Part shown: piece by piece, positions 1 to 8,263 of the stretch
Numbering within the stretch: position 1 is the first letter of the stretch
How the letters are laid out: the number at the start of each line of letters is the position of its first letter
Translations under genes and position numbers: made by a program
From: Heritagella_A intestinalis
Lineage (GTDB): Bacteria > Bacillota > Clostridia > Oscillospirales > Acutalibacteraceae
Reading direction: 5' to 3'
Assembly (NCBI GenBank): GCA_904418995.1
Contig: CAJFQF010000001.1
Location: 199,295 to 263,294 of the forward strand
DNA: 64,000 nucleotides
Notes under the pieces: generated by a model
Database searches by the model: none
Told to the model about the DNA's origin: nothing
The model's input: only the letters and a program-made list of their open reading frames with translations

Positions 1-1
1 C

Positions 2-1660
2 AATAATAATGCCTATTATGGCCTTACTTATAGCGGTAATATGACCATGGACAGCACATCTGTCATTAACGCGAATGGAAATGGTTATGGTTATACTGGG
101 GGTGGCCTGCGTGCTTATGGTACTTCTACTGTTGATGCAGGTGCGAAAATTAATATCCTTAACAATAAGCGTAATGGCATGGAAAACTACGGTACCTTTA
201 ACGTTGCAGAAGGCGCGACTGTTACCGTAACGGGAAATAATGAACCCAGCACAAATGGCGGCGGTATTTATAATGGTGGTACCTTGGTTTTACCTACCGA
301 CACTACCATTATGAATAACTATGCAGAACAGACTGGCGGCGGAATTTGCAATGCTGGTACAGTTACTATTCCGAATGGAGTAGAGTTGTATAACAATCAT
401 GCTGGTAATGCTGGCGATGATATTTTCAACCGCGATGGTGCAACTATTAATAACTTGCCTGATATTGATATTAATACTGGCTGGGCCCTGGATGGTGCCG
501 AGGATGAGCTGGACTGCAATGGCGAAAGCCACATGATCGATGGATGGTATGATGACGCAGAAGGTGCTCGTTGGGAAGCTCATGCTGTAGATCCCAGTGA
601 AAATCATATTGAAAAATATGAAGGAACGACAATAAATGGCCTTAAAGCTCTGAAAGCTGCCCACGGCACTGATTACAAAGACAAGACCAGCTATCCTGGC
701 TTGGATAAGACTATCGTTGTTGGCGACAGCGAAGTAAAACAAGACGACGTGGCCGCTGGCGATACTGTCAACTTTAAGCTGACTTCTAATGTGCCGGATG
801 ACCTGCTCAACTATATCTTGCCGGATGAGGTGAAGGATCCGGAAATTGTAACACCCGCCGCAGTAAATGCGTTGGTTCCCATCGAGGAGCGCGGCCAGTA
901 TAACTTGACTTTCCACGACCAGATGAATGATGCGTTCATCAATGCCACCACGCCGGTAGTTACGCTTGACCGCGCGGGTACTGATAATGATGTAACTTTG
1001 ACGGCAGGTACTCATTATACTTACACTACCGATACTGGAGATGGTTGTGATTTCCATATCGTAATGGATTTGGTAGCATTGTATAATGAAGGTATCATCA
1101 CGGATGCTGATATTGAGAATGCAATTCCCATTATTGTGACTTATACCGCAACTTTGAATGAGGATGCCACTGCTGGTGAGTATGACAATACTGCATGGGT
1201 TACCTATGAGACTGGCGAATCCGAAGAAGTAACTGTCACCGTAGATACCTATGGCATCGACATCTTCAAGTATGACCAGGCTATCGGCAATAAGCCCGAA
1301 GGTGGTTTGGGAGGCGCTGAGTTTACTTTGACTAAAGAAGGCGACTCCGCATATAAGGAAGTTTTGACCACTTTAGAGGACGGCACTGTTAGCTTGGAAG
1401 GTCTGGATGCTGGTACCTATTACCTGCAGGAAACTAAGGCTCCCGAAGGCTATGTATGCAGTGATAAAGTTGTAACGATTATCATTCCCGATCAGGCTGG
1501 CACTGACAATATGGTGAACGTTAACTTCGCCAACAGCCAGATCCCCCACACCGGCGGCATGGGTACCACCATGTTCTCCATTGTGGGCGGCGCGCTCATC
1601 GCTACCGCTGGCGTAATCTTCGTGATTTCCCGGAAGAAGAGAGCCCGCAGCGCGGCTTGA
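2..1660 (+). CDS. Sortase-anchored adhesin, 3' part (5' end outside window)
   Basis: The reading frame is open from base 2, so the start lies outside the window. An in-frame ATG at 41 is only internal. The visible N-terminal part is Asn/Gly-rich with short repeats (GGGIYNGG, GGGICNAG), as in right-handed beta-helix surface proteins. Next come a region resembling isopeptide-forming pilin domains (FKLTSNVPDD, then a YTATLNED stretch) and a SpaA-type domain (IDIFKYDQ; E-box YYLQETKAPEGY). The C-terminus has the sorting signal IPHTGG, a hydrophobic helix and an RKKR tail. It is predicted to be secreted and joined covalently to peptidoglycan or a pilus by the adjacent sortase. A full-length paralogue lies at 52984-55383. 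The ligand is unknown. Confidence 0.85.
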   Translation, partial: NNNAYYGLTYSGNMTMDSTSVINANGNGYGYTGGGLRAYGTSTVDAGAKINILNNKRNGMENYGTFNVAEGATVTVTGNNEPSTNGGGIYNGGTLVLPTDTTIMNNYAEQTGGGICNAGTVTIPNGVELYNNHAGNAGDDIFNRDGATINNLPDIDINTGWALDGAEDELDCNGESHMIDGWYDDAEGARWEAHAVDPSENHIEKYEGTTINGLKALKAAHGTDYKDKTSYPGLDKTIVVGDSEVKQDDVAAGDTVNFKLTSNVPDDLLNYILPDEVKDPEIVTPAAVNALVPIEERGQYNLTFHDQMNDAFINATTPVVTLDRAGTDNDVTLTAGTHYTYTTDTGDGCDFHIVMDLVALYNEGIITDADIENAIPIIVTYTATLNEDATAGEYDNTAWVTYETGESEEVTVTVDTYGIDIFKYDQAIGNKPEGGLGGAEFTLTKEGDSAYKEVLTTLEDGTVSLEGLDAGTYYLQETKAPEGYVCSDKVVTIIIPDQAGTDNMVNVNFANSQIPHTGGMGTTMFSIVGGALIATAGVIFVISRKKRARSAA

Positions 1661-1707
1661 TTCCCCTAAAAACCTAACGAAATAGCCGGGCTTTCCCGGC
1701 CTGCCCG

Positions 1708-1736
1708 GGCGGAGGAAGTCTTTTCCTCCGCCTTTT
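1708..1736 (+). terminator. Rho-independent terminator after the adhesin
   Basis: A perfect 10-bp stem (GGCGGAGGAA at 1708-1717 with TTCCTCCGCC at 1723-1732) is followed by TTTT. The hairpin and the following GGCATTT resemble the terminator of the paralogous adhesin at 52918-52948. Confidence 0.85.
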
Positions 1737-1748
1737 GGCATTTAGGGC

Positions 1749-1777
1749 TGGAACTTCCCTTTGGTGTGTGGTATAAT
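1749..1777 (+). promoter_or_regulatory. Sigma-A promoter of the sortase operon
   Basis: A perfect -10 TATAAT (1772-1777) lies 17 bp after a weak -35 TGGAAC (1749-1754). It sits between the adhesin terminator and the sortase start. Confidence 0.65.
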
Positions 1778-1815
1778 ACAATTGTTATCACAATACTTGG
1801 AAAGGCCTTGGCAGA

Positions 1816-2670
1816 ATGAAACGAAAACCCCGCGCATCCACGGTGTTGGTCGTGCTTCTTTTGGTAGCCGGCCTGTGCGTGGTGCTCTACCCAACCGCCA
1901 GCGACCTTTTTTACCGCTGGCAGGCCGAACAGGAAATTGAACAGTATAACCAAGTCACCGAAGCCGCCCCGGAAGATTATTCCGAGCTGTGGGAGGCTGC
2001 GGAAGCATATAACCGCCAGTTAGCAGAGCAGGGGGCCACCCTTTTTGGAATTTCCACCCAGGAAGAAGAGGAGGTTTTTCAACTGCTCAACCCCCTGGGG
2101 ACCGGTATGATGGGCTATATTGATATTCCCGCCATTGATGTGTATCTGCCCATTTATCAGGGCACCGGGGAGCGGGCCCTGCAGTCCGGCGCTGGCTATT
2201 GGCTGGGGACCAGCCTGCCTACCGGCGGCGAAAGCACCCATTGCGTTCTCACGGCCCACAACGGGCTGGTAAAGGCCAAAATGTTCACCGACTTGGATAA
2301 ACTAAAGCTGGGCGATCGGTTTTCCCTGCAAATCCTTGACCGGACTTTGACCTATCAGGTGGATCAGATTCTGGTCACAGTGCCGGAGGATACCAGCGCT
2401 TTGCAGATCGTAGAGGGCAAGGATTACGTCACCCTGTATACCTGCACCCCCTACGGCATCAACACCCACCGGCTTTTGGTGCGGGGCGTGCGGGTGGACG
2501 ATCAGGAAACCGAGGGCGAAAGCCTCAGCCGGATTCCCGCCCAGGGAAACGGCGCGCTGTATATTTCGTTCTTTGTGCTGCCCTTGCTGGCCCTCCGGGG
2601 CCTGCGGGCGTATTGGCGGCGCAGAAAGCAAAAGAAAGTGAAAGAAGGGGGTTCCCATGAAGAAAACTAA
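1816..2670 (+). CDS. Class C (pilin-type) sortase
   Basis: This is a 284-residue membrane-bound transpeptidase that cleaves sorting signals and joins surface proteins or pilins to each other or to the cell wall. An N-terminal membrane helix (about 9-27) leads into a sortase core with catalytic His148 (LTAHNG), Cys210 (TLYTC) and Arg219 (HRLLVRG). The block GMMGYIDIPAI and the Leu/Val-rich segment after the catalytic Arg fit class C. The usual Asp-Pro-Phe/Trp lid motif is not visible, and the His common in GVGH is Tyr here. The gene overlaps the next, a sortase substrate, by 14 bp, which points to an operon. Likely substrates are that protein and the IPHTG adhesins. Confidence 0.9.
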   Translation: MKRKPRASTVLVVLLLVAGLCVVLYPTASDLFYRWQAEQEIEQYNQVTEAAPEDYSELWEAAEAYNRQLAEQGATLFGISTQEEEEVFQLLNPLGTGMMGYIDIPAIDVYLPIYQGTGERALQSGAGYWLGTSLPTGGESTHCVLTAHNGLVKAKMFTDLDKLKLGDRFSLQILDRTLTYQVDQILVTVPEDTSALQIVEGKDYVTLYTCTPYGINTHRLLVRGVRVDDQETEGESLSRIPAQGNGALYISFFVLPLLALRGLRAYWRRRKQKKVKEGGSHEEN

Positions 2671-3502
2671 ACTCTTTTTCAGATCGCTGGCACTGCTGCT
2701 TTTGACGGTGCTGCTGGTTCCTTTTGGCGCCGTGGCCAGTGCCGCAGGGGGAAACTCCCTGACATTGCAATACCCTTGTTCCGGGGCGGAGTTTCGGGTT
2801 TACCGGGTGGCCGACGCCAGCCCCGGTATTGACGGCAGCTACACCTTGGAGGGAGACTTTGCGGGGCTTTCCGTGGAGGTGCCCGGCGATAGCTGGCGGA
2901 GCGCCGCCTTGGAGCTGGCCTCCCACGCCGCAGGCATTTCCCCGGATGTCCGGGGCGAGATCTCAGGGGGTTCCCTGACCTTCTCCGGCCTGGAGGACGG
3001 CCTCTATCTGGTGGACGGCAATGCGGCGGTGAGCAATGGCATCCGCTATACGCCGGTGCCGTTTTTGGTGATTGTTTCCGGCGGCAGCGTCCTGTCCCAG
3101 GTGAAGTCTGACCAGGAGCCGGTGGAAGAAGAGCCGGTGTCCTATCAGGTGAAGAAGGTGTGGAAGGGTGATGACGCCGACGACCGGCCGGGTTCGGTTG
3201 CCATCCGTCTCCTGCGGGACGGCCAGTTGGTGGAGACCGTCACCCTCAACGCCAATAACCACTGGACCTATACCTGGGAAGATACCCCCGGCCACACCTG
3301 GCAGGCGGAAGAGGCCCAGGTGCCCAATGGCTACCAGGCTTCTGTGAGCCAGTCCGGCAATACCTTTACGGTGACCAATACCTGGAAAACGCCGGGAGAG
3401 CAGCCCGGCACCGGCGACACCACCTTTATTGCAGCCGCCTTGGTCCTGCTTCTGATCTCCGCCGGCGCCTTTGTGGTCATCCGCAGAAAGAACAGAGCAT
3501 AA
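2657..3502 (+). CDS. Sortase-anchored surface protein with Cna-B domain
   Basis: This 281-residue protein has a signal peptide (about 1-30, ending near ASAAGG). It then has a region like the N-terminal part of Gram-positive pilin subunits (SGAEFRVYRVAD), a linker rich in Glu, Pro and Val, and one Cna-B type domain (about 165-245; VKKVWKGDDADDRP through FTVTNTW). It ends with a PGTGD-type sorting signal, a membrane helix and an RRKNRA tail. It is translationally coupled to the sortase, whose last codons overlap its start. It is probably a minor pilin or wall-linked adhesin processed by that sortase. The PGTG signal differs from the IPHTG of the large adhesins. Confidence 0.8.
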   Translation: MKKTKLFFRSLALLLLTVLLVPFGAVASAAGGNSLTLQYPCSGAEFRVYRVADASPGIDGSYTLEGDFAGLSVEVPGDSWRSAALELASHAAGISPDVRGEISGGSLTFSGLEDGLYLVDGNAAVSNGIRYTPVPFLVIVSGGSVLSQVKSDQEPVEEEPVSYQVKKVWKGDDADDRPGSVAIRLLRDGQLVETVTLNANNHWTYTWEDTPGHTWQAEEAQVPNGYQASVSQSGNTFTVTNTWKTPGEQPGTGDTTFIAAALVLLLISAGAFVVIRRKNRA

Positions 3503-3553
3503 AACGAAACGCATCAATCTGAAAATTCCTTTTTATTTTGTAACTCCTTTCTC

Positions 3554-3603
3554 AAAGGGAACCTTCAGCGGCCCGTGCACAGCCGTTGGGGGTTCCCTTT
3601 TGT
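3554..3603 (+). terminator. Terminator of the sortase operon
   Basis: AAAGGGAACC (3554-3563) pairs perfectly with GGTTCCCTTT (3591-3600) around an inner GC-rich hairpin. It overlaps a possible ATG at 3586, which argues for the later start of the next gene. Confidence 0.8.
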
Positions 3604-3690
3604 CTGCGCCCATACCGGGACATAACCTCGGGGATGGGCGCATATATTTTCCCAAAAAGAATCTTCCAGAAGGAAAGAGAGGGGGAGCCC

Positions 3691-4299
3691 GTGAAAGAGC
3701 CTGTGGAGAAATCCGTGAAGGAATTTGCGAAGAAATCTGCGAAAAAATCTGGGAAGCCCACCAAAAAGCGGCTGTTGGCTTTGGGAGCCGCGGCGGTGGT
3801 CACGGTGACGGCGGTGTGGTTGGTTCCCAAAGGAAGCCCTGCCCCGGAGAATTCCCTGAATACGGCGGCGGCCACCGCAGATGAGCGCATTGCGTTTTTG
3901 GAGCAGTTTGGCTGGGAGGTGGAGGCTGAACCCCTGGAGATCCGGGAAGTGGAGATCCCGGAGGAGTTTGACCAGGTGTATACCCGGTACAACCAGCTGC
4001 AGCAGGAGCAGGGCATGGACCTGCTGCCCTATGCGGGCCGAACCTGCAAGCAGTGGATTTACCGGGTGACCAATTACCCCGACCCCATGGAGGAAGTCCG
4101 GGCGGTGCTGCTGGTATATGAGGGGCAGGTAGTGGGCGGGGACATCAGCTCCACGTCCCTGAACGGCTTTATGACGGGGTTTGACGGTTCCGACGGCAGC
4201 GCGGAGCAGGCGGCGGCTTCCCCGGCGGAGAGCGGCGCGGCAGAGGCCCAGCCGGAAGCTTCCTCAGAGATTCCCGCAGACGCCTGGCCGGTGGATTGA
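3691..4299 (+). CDS. Membrane-anchored DUF4830-like protein
   Basis: The function is unknown. The GTG at 3691 is chosen because a purine-rich ribosome binding site (GAGAGGGGGA) precedes it and the upstream ATG at 3586 lies in a terminator. The 202-residue product has a Lys-rich cytoplasmic N-terminus, one membrane helix (about 30-48), and an extracytoplasmic domain starting at IAFLEQFGWEVE and running through YAGRTCKQWIYRVTNYP and VLLVYEGQVVGGDI. I know this pattern from DUF4830 proteins of Clostridia. The C-terminus is an Ala/Glu/Ser-rich low-complexity tail. Its location after the sortase operon may be incidental. Confidence 0.7.
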   Translation: MKEPVEKSVKEFAKKSAKKSGKPTKKRLLALGAAAVVTVTAVWLVPKGSPAPENSLNTAAATADERIAFLEQFGWEVEAEPLEIREVEIPEEFDQVYTRYNQLQQEQGMDLLPYAGRTCKQWIYRVTNYPDPMEEVRAVLLVYEGQVVGGDISSTSLNGFMTGFDGSDGSAEQAAASPAESGAAEAQPEASSEIPADAWPVD

Positions 4300-4302
4300 G
4301 CC

Positions 4303-4322
4303 GGCCCAGAGGGGCCTTTTTT
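4303..4322 (+). terminator. Rho-independent terminator
   Basis: The stem GGCCC/GGGCC with a 4-base loop is followed by six T residues, directly after the DUF4830-like gene. Confidence 0.75.
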
Positions 4323-4422
4323 GGAGTGGTTTCCGATTTTTGGTGAGAGGCAACGGAAAAGCCTTTGCTCCTTTGGGCAGGTTGACGATTTTCAAATAAA
4401 GCCCAAATTCGACAAAAAACCT

Positions 4423-4452
4423 TTGCGTTTCCTGTAGGTTTTACGCTATAAT
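4423..4452 (+). promoter_or_regulatory. Promoter of the pseudouridine synthase gene
   Basis: TTGCGT (4423-4428), an 18-bp spacer and a perfect TATAAT (4447-4452) lie about 40 bp before the start codon. Confidence 0.65.
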
Positions 4453-4494
4453 AGAGACGTTGCCCAAAACAGGAAGCGGAAAGAAGTGAGAAAC

Positions 4495-5202
4495 ATGGCG
4501 CAGGAGCGGCTGGATAAAATACTGGCCTCCCAGGGATTGGGAAGCCGGAAAGAAGTGGGACAGTGGATCCGCCGGGGGCTGGTGCAGGTCAACGGGGAGA
4601 TCGTCCGCCGGCCGGAGCAGAAGGCCGATCCGGAGACCGATGCAGTGTATCTGGAAGGGAAGCCGGTGACGGTGCAGAAACACCTTTACCTGATGATGAA
4701 TAAGCCGGCCGGGGTCCTTTCCGCTGCCCGGGATCCCCGCACCCCCACGGTGGTGGACCTGCTGCCGGAGCCTTTGCGGCGCCGGGGGCTGTTCCCCGCC
4801 GGCCGGCTGGACAAGGATACCACCGGCCTGCTGCTCCTTACCGATGACGGCGACTGGGTCCACCGGGTGATTTCCCCCAAAAGCCATGTGTACAAGCTCT
4901 ATGAGGCGGTGCTGGACGCCCCGGTGGAGGAAACGGATGTGGAGGCATTTGCCAGGGGGATCCCCCTCAAGGGCTTTACCTGCCTGCCAGCCCGGCTCCA
5001 TTTGCCACAAGAGGGGAACACAGCCCGGGTGGAGGTCTGCGAAGGGAAATTCCATCAGGTAAAGCGCATGTTTGCCGCCCGGGGGAAAACCGTCCTTCAG
5101 CTGCGCCGCCTGCGGGTGGGCGGCCTTTGGCTGGACCCTTCCCTGAAGCCCGGGGAAATCCGGGAATTGACAGAGAAGGAGCGGGAACTCATCTTTTTAT
5201 AG
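4495..5202 (+). CDS. RsuA-family rRNA pseudouridine synthase
   Basis: This enzyme converts a specific uridine in rRNA to pseudouridine. The 235-residue protein has an N-terminal S4 RNA-binding domain (about 1-60; ERLDKILASQGLGSR) and a catalytic domain with the RsuA/RluB/E/F signature GRLDKDTTGLLLLTDDG, where the Asp of RLDKDT is the nucleophile. A second conserved block is KFHQVKRMFAARG. The ATG at 4495 is preferred over a GTG at 4486 because of spacing from GGAAAG. Sequence alone does not separate a small-subunit (RsuA) from a large-subunit (RluB) target. It appears monocistronic. Confidence 0.9.
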   Translation: MAQERLDKILASQGLGSRKEVGQWIRRGLVQVNGEIVRRPEQKADPETDAVYLEGKPVTVQKHLYLMMNKPAGVLSAARDPRTPTVVDLLPEPLRRRGLFPAGRLDKDTTGLLLLTDDGDWVHRVISPKSHVYKLYEAVLDAPVEETDVEAFARGIPLKGFTCLPARLHLPQEGNTARVEVCEGKFHQVKRMFAARGKTVLQLRRLRVGGLWLDPSLKPGEIRELTEKERELIFL

Positions 5203-5306
5203 CAACTTGCACCAAATCTTCGGAAATCCTTTGGCTTTTAGAAGATTTTCATAAACAACAAACCGAAAGTTTGGGTAAATCCAGTCTATTTTCTTTTCTC
5301 AATTTC

Positions 5307-5315
5307 TGCTATACT
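5307..5315 (+). promoter_or_regulatory. Extended -10 promoter of the msmX-like gene
   Basis: TGCTATACT (TG-N-TATACT) lies 81 bp upstream of the start codon. No good -35 is seen, which fits an extended -10 promoter. Confidence 0.45.
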
Positions 5316-5395
5316 GTTTATAGCAAATTCCCGTGTCAGTAATACATAGGAATGTGTAGGGTCAATTTAAACAAACAGTCTTCAGGAGGTTCATT

Positions 5396-6508
5396 ATGGC
5401 AAGTGTAACTTTGAAAAATGTCTACAAAATCTATGCCGGCGGCGTAACAGCCGTAACCGACTTCAACCTGGATATTGCCGATAAAGAATTCATCATTCTG
5501 GTCGGTCCTTCCGGCTGCGGCAAATCCACGACTCTGAGAATGATCGCTGGTCTGGAAGAGATCAGCAAGGGCGAACTGTATATCGGCGACACCCTGGCAA
5601 ACGAAGTGGCCCCCAAGGACCGCGATATCGCAATGGTGTTCCAGAACTACGCTCTGTATCCCCACATGACCGTGTATGACAACATGGCTTTCGGCCTGAA
5701 GCTGCGCAAGACCCCCAAGGATGAGATCAAGCGCCGTGTAGAAGAAGCTGCCCGCATTCTGGATATCTCCCACCTGCTGGACAGAAAGCCCAAGGCTCTT
5801 TCCGGCGGTCAGAGACAGCGTGTTGCCCTGGGCCGTGCTATCGTCCGTGACCCCAAGGTATTCCTGCTGGACGAACCTCTTTCCAACCTGGACGCGAAGC
5901 TGCGTGCCCAGATGAGAACCGAGATCGCCAAGCTGCACAAGAGACTGGGCACCACCTTTATCTACGTTACCCACGACCAGACCGAAGCTATGACCATGGG
6001 CGACCGCATCGTGGTTATGAAGGACGGCTTCATTCAGCAGGTGGATACGCCTCAAAACCTGTATGACTTCCCCTGCAACGAGTTCGTGGCCGGCTTTATG
6101 GGCTCTCCCCAAATGAACTTTATCGACGCTGTTGTTGGCAAGGCCGGCAGTGACCTGACCCTGACCTTCGGCAACTGCACCATTAAGGTTCCCGCCAACA
6201 AGGCTGCCGGCACCGACCTGGCCAGCTATGTGGGCAAGGATGTTGTGTTCGGCATCCGTCCTGAGGACGTGCATGACGAGCCTGATTTCCTGGCAAAGGT
6301 TTCTGACGGCATTGCAGAGGCTGACGTGGAAGTTACCGAATTGATGGGCGCTGAGACCTATCTGTATCTGAACTGCGAAGGCAACGCCATCACCGCTCGC
6401 GTGGATCCCGCTTCCACCGCAAAGCCCGGCGACCGCGTAAAGATCGCTTTCGACCTGCGCAAGATGCATGTATTCGATAAGGAGACGGAGAAGACCATCC
6501 TGAACTAA
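5396..6508 (+). CDS. msmX: Sugar ABC transporter ATPase (MsmX/UgpC type)
   Basis: This 370-residue ATPase is the cytoplasmic energiser of carbohydrate importers of the MalK/MsmX/UgpC group. It shows Walker A GPSGCGKST, Q-loop FQNYALYPHM, signature LSGGQRQRVALGRA, Walker B VFLLDEPLSNLD and switch VTHDQTEA. A C-terminal OB-fold regulatory domain (about 240-370; FGIRPEDVH) follows. The AGGAGG site is 6-7 bp before the ATG. No permease or binding-protein gene is nearby, so it may be a shared ATPase serving several sugar transporters encoded elsewhere, as MsmX does in Bacillus. The gene symbol reflects the family; UgpC is the alternative name. Confidence 0.88.
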   Translation: MASVTLKNVYKIYAGGVTAVTDFNLDIADKEFIILVGPSGCGKSTTLRMIAGLEEISKGELYIGDTLANEVAPKDRDIAMVFQNYALYPHMTVYDNMAFGLKLRKTPKDEIKRRVEEAARILDISHLLDRKPKALSGGQRQRVALGRAIVRDPKVFLLDEPLSNLDAKLRAQMRTEIAKLHKRLGTTFIYVTHDQTEAMTMGDRIVVMKDGFIQQVDTPQNLYDFPCNEFVAGFMGSPQMNFIDAVVGKAGSDLTLTFGNCTIKVPANKAAGTDLASYVGKDVVFGIRPEDVHDEPDFLAKVSDGIAEADVEVTELMGAETYLYLNCEGNAITARVDPASTAKPGDRVKIAFDLRKMHVFDKETEKTILN

Positions 6509-6544
6509 GGAAAGTTGACTGCCTGTCTTAACATAATCAACCGG

Positions 6545-6583
6545 TTCCCGGGGGCGCTCAGCGCTCCTGGGAATTTTGTGTTT
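6545..6583 (+). terminator. Rho-independent terminator after msmX
   Basis: A long GC-rich inverted repeat (TTCCCGGGGGCGCT with AGCGCTCCTGGGAA) is followed by TTTTGTGTTTTT. Confidence 0.8.
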
Positions 6584-6747
6584 TTCCGGGATTTTATGGA
6601 AACCCTAGCCTTCTGAGTGCCAAAAACCGAGGGAGTTTCTGCATAAGGGATTCGGCAAAAATCCCGAAAAATCCGGTAATTCCGGGGCTTTCCGGGAGCC
6701 CCGTGCCCAGTAATCATAAATTATTTAAAAAATCGTCTATTTCCCTG

Positions 6748-6776
6748 TTGATATTTCGGCTGAATTTATGTAGAAT
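6748..6776 (+). promoter_or_regulatory. Promoter of the PucR-type regulator gene
   Basis: TTGATA (6748-6753), a 17-bp spacer and TAGAAT (6771-6776) imply a transcript start near 6783 and a leader of about 150 nt. Confidence 0.6.
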
Positions 6777-6782
6777 GTAAAT

Positions 6783-6905
6783 AGAGGTTTTGTCTCCGCT
6801 GGCTCTGACAGCTTGGGGCAAGCGGGAAAGGTTGAAAGCTGCCTATCCAAACGGCAAACCACGGGCGTGGGCCTACTGGCAGCGCCGTACATGCACCGGC
6901 GATTT
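6783..6905 (+). ncRNA. Structured 5' leader of unknown type
   Basis: The leader between the promoter and the regulator gene can fold into several stems: CCGCT/AGCGG (6796-6800 with 6821-6825) containing GCTTG/CAAGC; GCTGCC/GGCAGC (6838-6843 with 6878-6883) enclosing CCACG/CGTGG; and CGCCG/CGGCG (6883-6887 with 6897-6901). The last and the GGCAGC strand share a base, so they may compete. I do not recognise a riboswitch family. A GGCAAACC stretch recalls cyclic-di-GMP aptamers, but the other conserved parts are missing. Confidence 0.4.
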
Positions 6906-6930
6906 TATTGAATAAAGTGAGGGAAAATCT

Positions 6931-8016
6931 ATGTCGAACAGATTGTTTCAGGGCGTCATCCATCAGATGCGTGACGCTATCGACCGTACTATTGGCGTCA
7001 TTGACGAAACTTCCGTGATTATTGCGTGCAGTGAATTGGGACGCATCGGCGAGGTAAATGAGAGCGTGACCGCTGAATCAATGGCTTCTCCGGATGCTTT
7101 TGTGGTCAATGGCTACACCTACCATTCTTTTGGAAACCGTCCCCGCCCGGAATATGCGGTCTTTGTTTCCGGCAATGACCCGGAAGCTGCCCGTTATGCA
7201 AACCTGCTGGCCATCTCCCTGAGCAGCATCAAGCAGTATTACGATGAAAAGTACGACCGCGGCAACTTTATCAAGAACGTGATTCTGGATAACATCCTGC
7301 CCGGCGATATCTATCTCAAGGCCCGGGAGCTCCGTTTCAATTCCGACGTGAGCCGCGTGTGCATGCTGATTAAGATTACCAACAAAACGGACATTTCCGC
7401 CTATGATGTGGTGCAGAACCTGTTCCCCGATAAGAGCAAGGATTTCGTCATCAACATCAACGAGTCGGACATCGCCCTGGTGAAGGAAGTCCGTCCCGGC
7501 ATTGAGCCCAAGGACCTGGACAAGCTGGCCGGTTCCATTGTGGACACCCTTTCCAGCGAGTTCTACACCCACTGCGTGGTGGGTATCGGCACCATGGTGA
7601 CGGGCATTAAGGATTTGGCCCGTTCCTTTAAGGAGGCCCAGGTGGCCCTGGAAGTGGGCAAGGTCTTCGATACCGAGCGCCCCATCGTCAGCTATGACAA
7701 CCTGGGAATTGCCCGTTTGATTTATCAGCTGCCCACCACCCTGTGCGATATGTTCCTGAAGGAAGTCTTTAAGCGCGGTTCCATCGAGTCCCTGGACCAG
7801 GAGACCCTGTTCACTATCCAGCGGTTCTTTGAGAACAACCTGAACGTTTCCGAGACTTCCCGGAAGCTGTTTGTCCACCGCAACACCCTGGTCTACCGCC
7901 TGGAGAAGATCAAGAAGATCACCGGCCTGGACCTGCGGGAGTTTGAGGACGCCATTGTGTTTAAGGTGGCCCTGATGGTTAAGAAATACCTCTCCTCCAA
8001 CCCGGTGAAATTCTAA
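6931..8016 (+). CDS. PucR/CdaR-type transcriptional regulator
   Basis: This 361-residue regulator ends in a PucR-type helix-turn-helix (about 300-355), with RFFENNLNVSETSRKLFVHR, then NTLVYRLEKIKKITGLD, then REFEDAIVFKVAL. The middle holds a GGDEF-like module (VGIGTMVTGIKDLARSFKEAQVALEVG) typical of CdaR and PucR proteins. The N-terminus (about 1-130) is a sensor region (TIGVIDETSVIIACSELGRIGE) of the kind proposed to bind sugar diacids or related ligands. The ATG at 6931 follows GTGAGGG. No target gene adjoins it on the same strand, so its regulon and ligand are unknown. The preceding structured leader suggests post-transcriptional control. Confidence 0.8.
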   Translation: MSNRLFQGVIHQMRDAIDRTIGVIDETSVIIACSELGRIGEVNESVTAESMASPDAFVVNGYTYHSFGNRPRPEYAVFVSGNDPEAARYANLLAISLSSIKQYYDEKYDRGNFIKNVILDNILPGDIYLKARELRFNSDVSRVCMLIKITNKTDISAYDVVQNLFPDKSKDFVININESDIALVKEVRPGIEPKDLDKLAGSIVDTLSSEFYTHCVVGIGTMVTGIKDLARSFKEAQVALEVGKVFDTERPIVSYDNLGIARLIYQLPTTLCDMFLKEVFKRGSIESLDQETLFTIQRFFENNLNVSETSRKLFVHRNTLVYRLEKIKKITGLDLREFEDAIVFKVALMVKKYLSSNPVKF

Positions 8017-8088
8017 AAAACCCGGGAGAATGGGGAAATCCCGCAAAAGATTACAAAATTATTACAAATTTATTCTTTAAAAGAATTA

Positions 8089-8147
8089 TAAAAGCGCTGC
8101 CCGTTGGTATTATGTGAACGTACTGCCGGATAAGCGCTTTTATTTTT
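8089..8147 (+). terminator. Terminator after the PucR-type gene
   Basis: TAAAAGCGCT (8089-8098) pairs with AGCGCTTTTA (8133-8142) and is followed by TTTTT. Confidence 0.7.
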
Positions 8148-8263
8148 GCGTTTTATAGCGGCAGCTCTTGTTGTAAGTAGTCGAATTCCGGAAATAGGCC
8201 GGCCGGTGACTGTCGCCGGGAAGTGTAGATACCGTATGTGATTTGAGGACAGGAGGGACAAGC

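Noticed and set aside
290..1057. Long open frame on the minus strand inside the first adhesin gene
   Set aside because: It is antisense to a repeat-rich coding region, has no ribosome binding site and no family-like sequence; the plus-strand reading has clear domains.
3586..3690. N-terminal extension of the DUF4830-like protein from ATG 3586
   Set aside because: The ATG sits in the stem of the preceding terminator and lacks a ribosome binding site, whereas GTG 3691 has a good one.
6845..6885. Cyclic-di-GMP (GEMM) riboswitch in the PucR leader
   Set aside because: Only the GGCAAACC portion fits; the GACGCAAAG block and receptor helices are absent.
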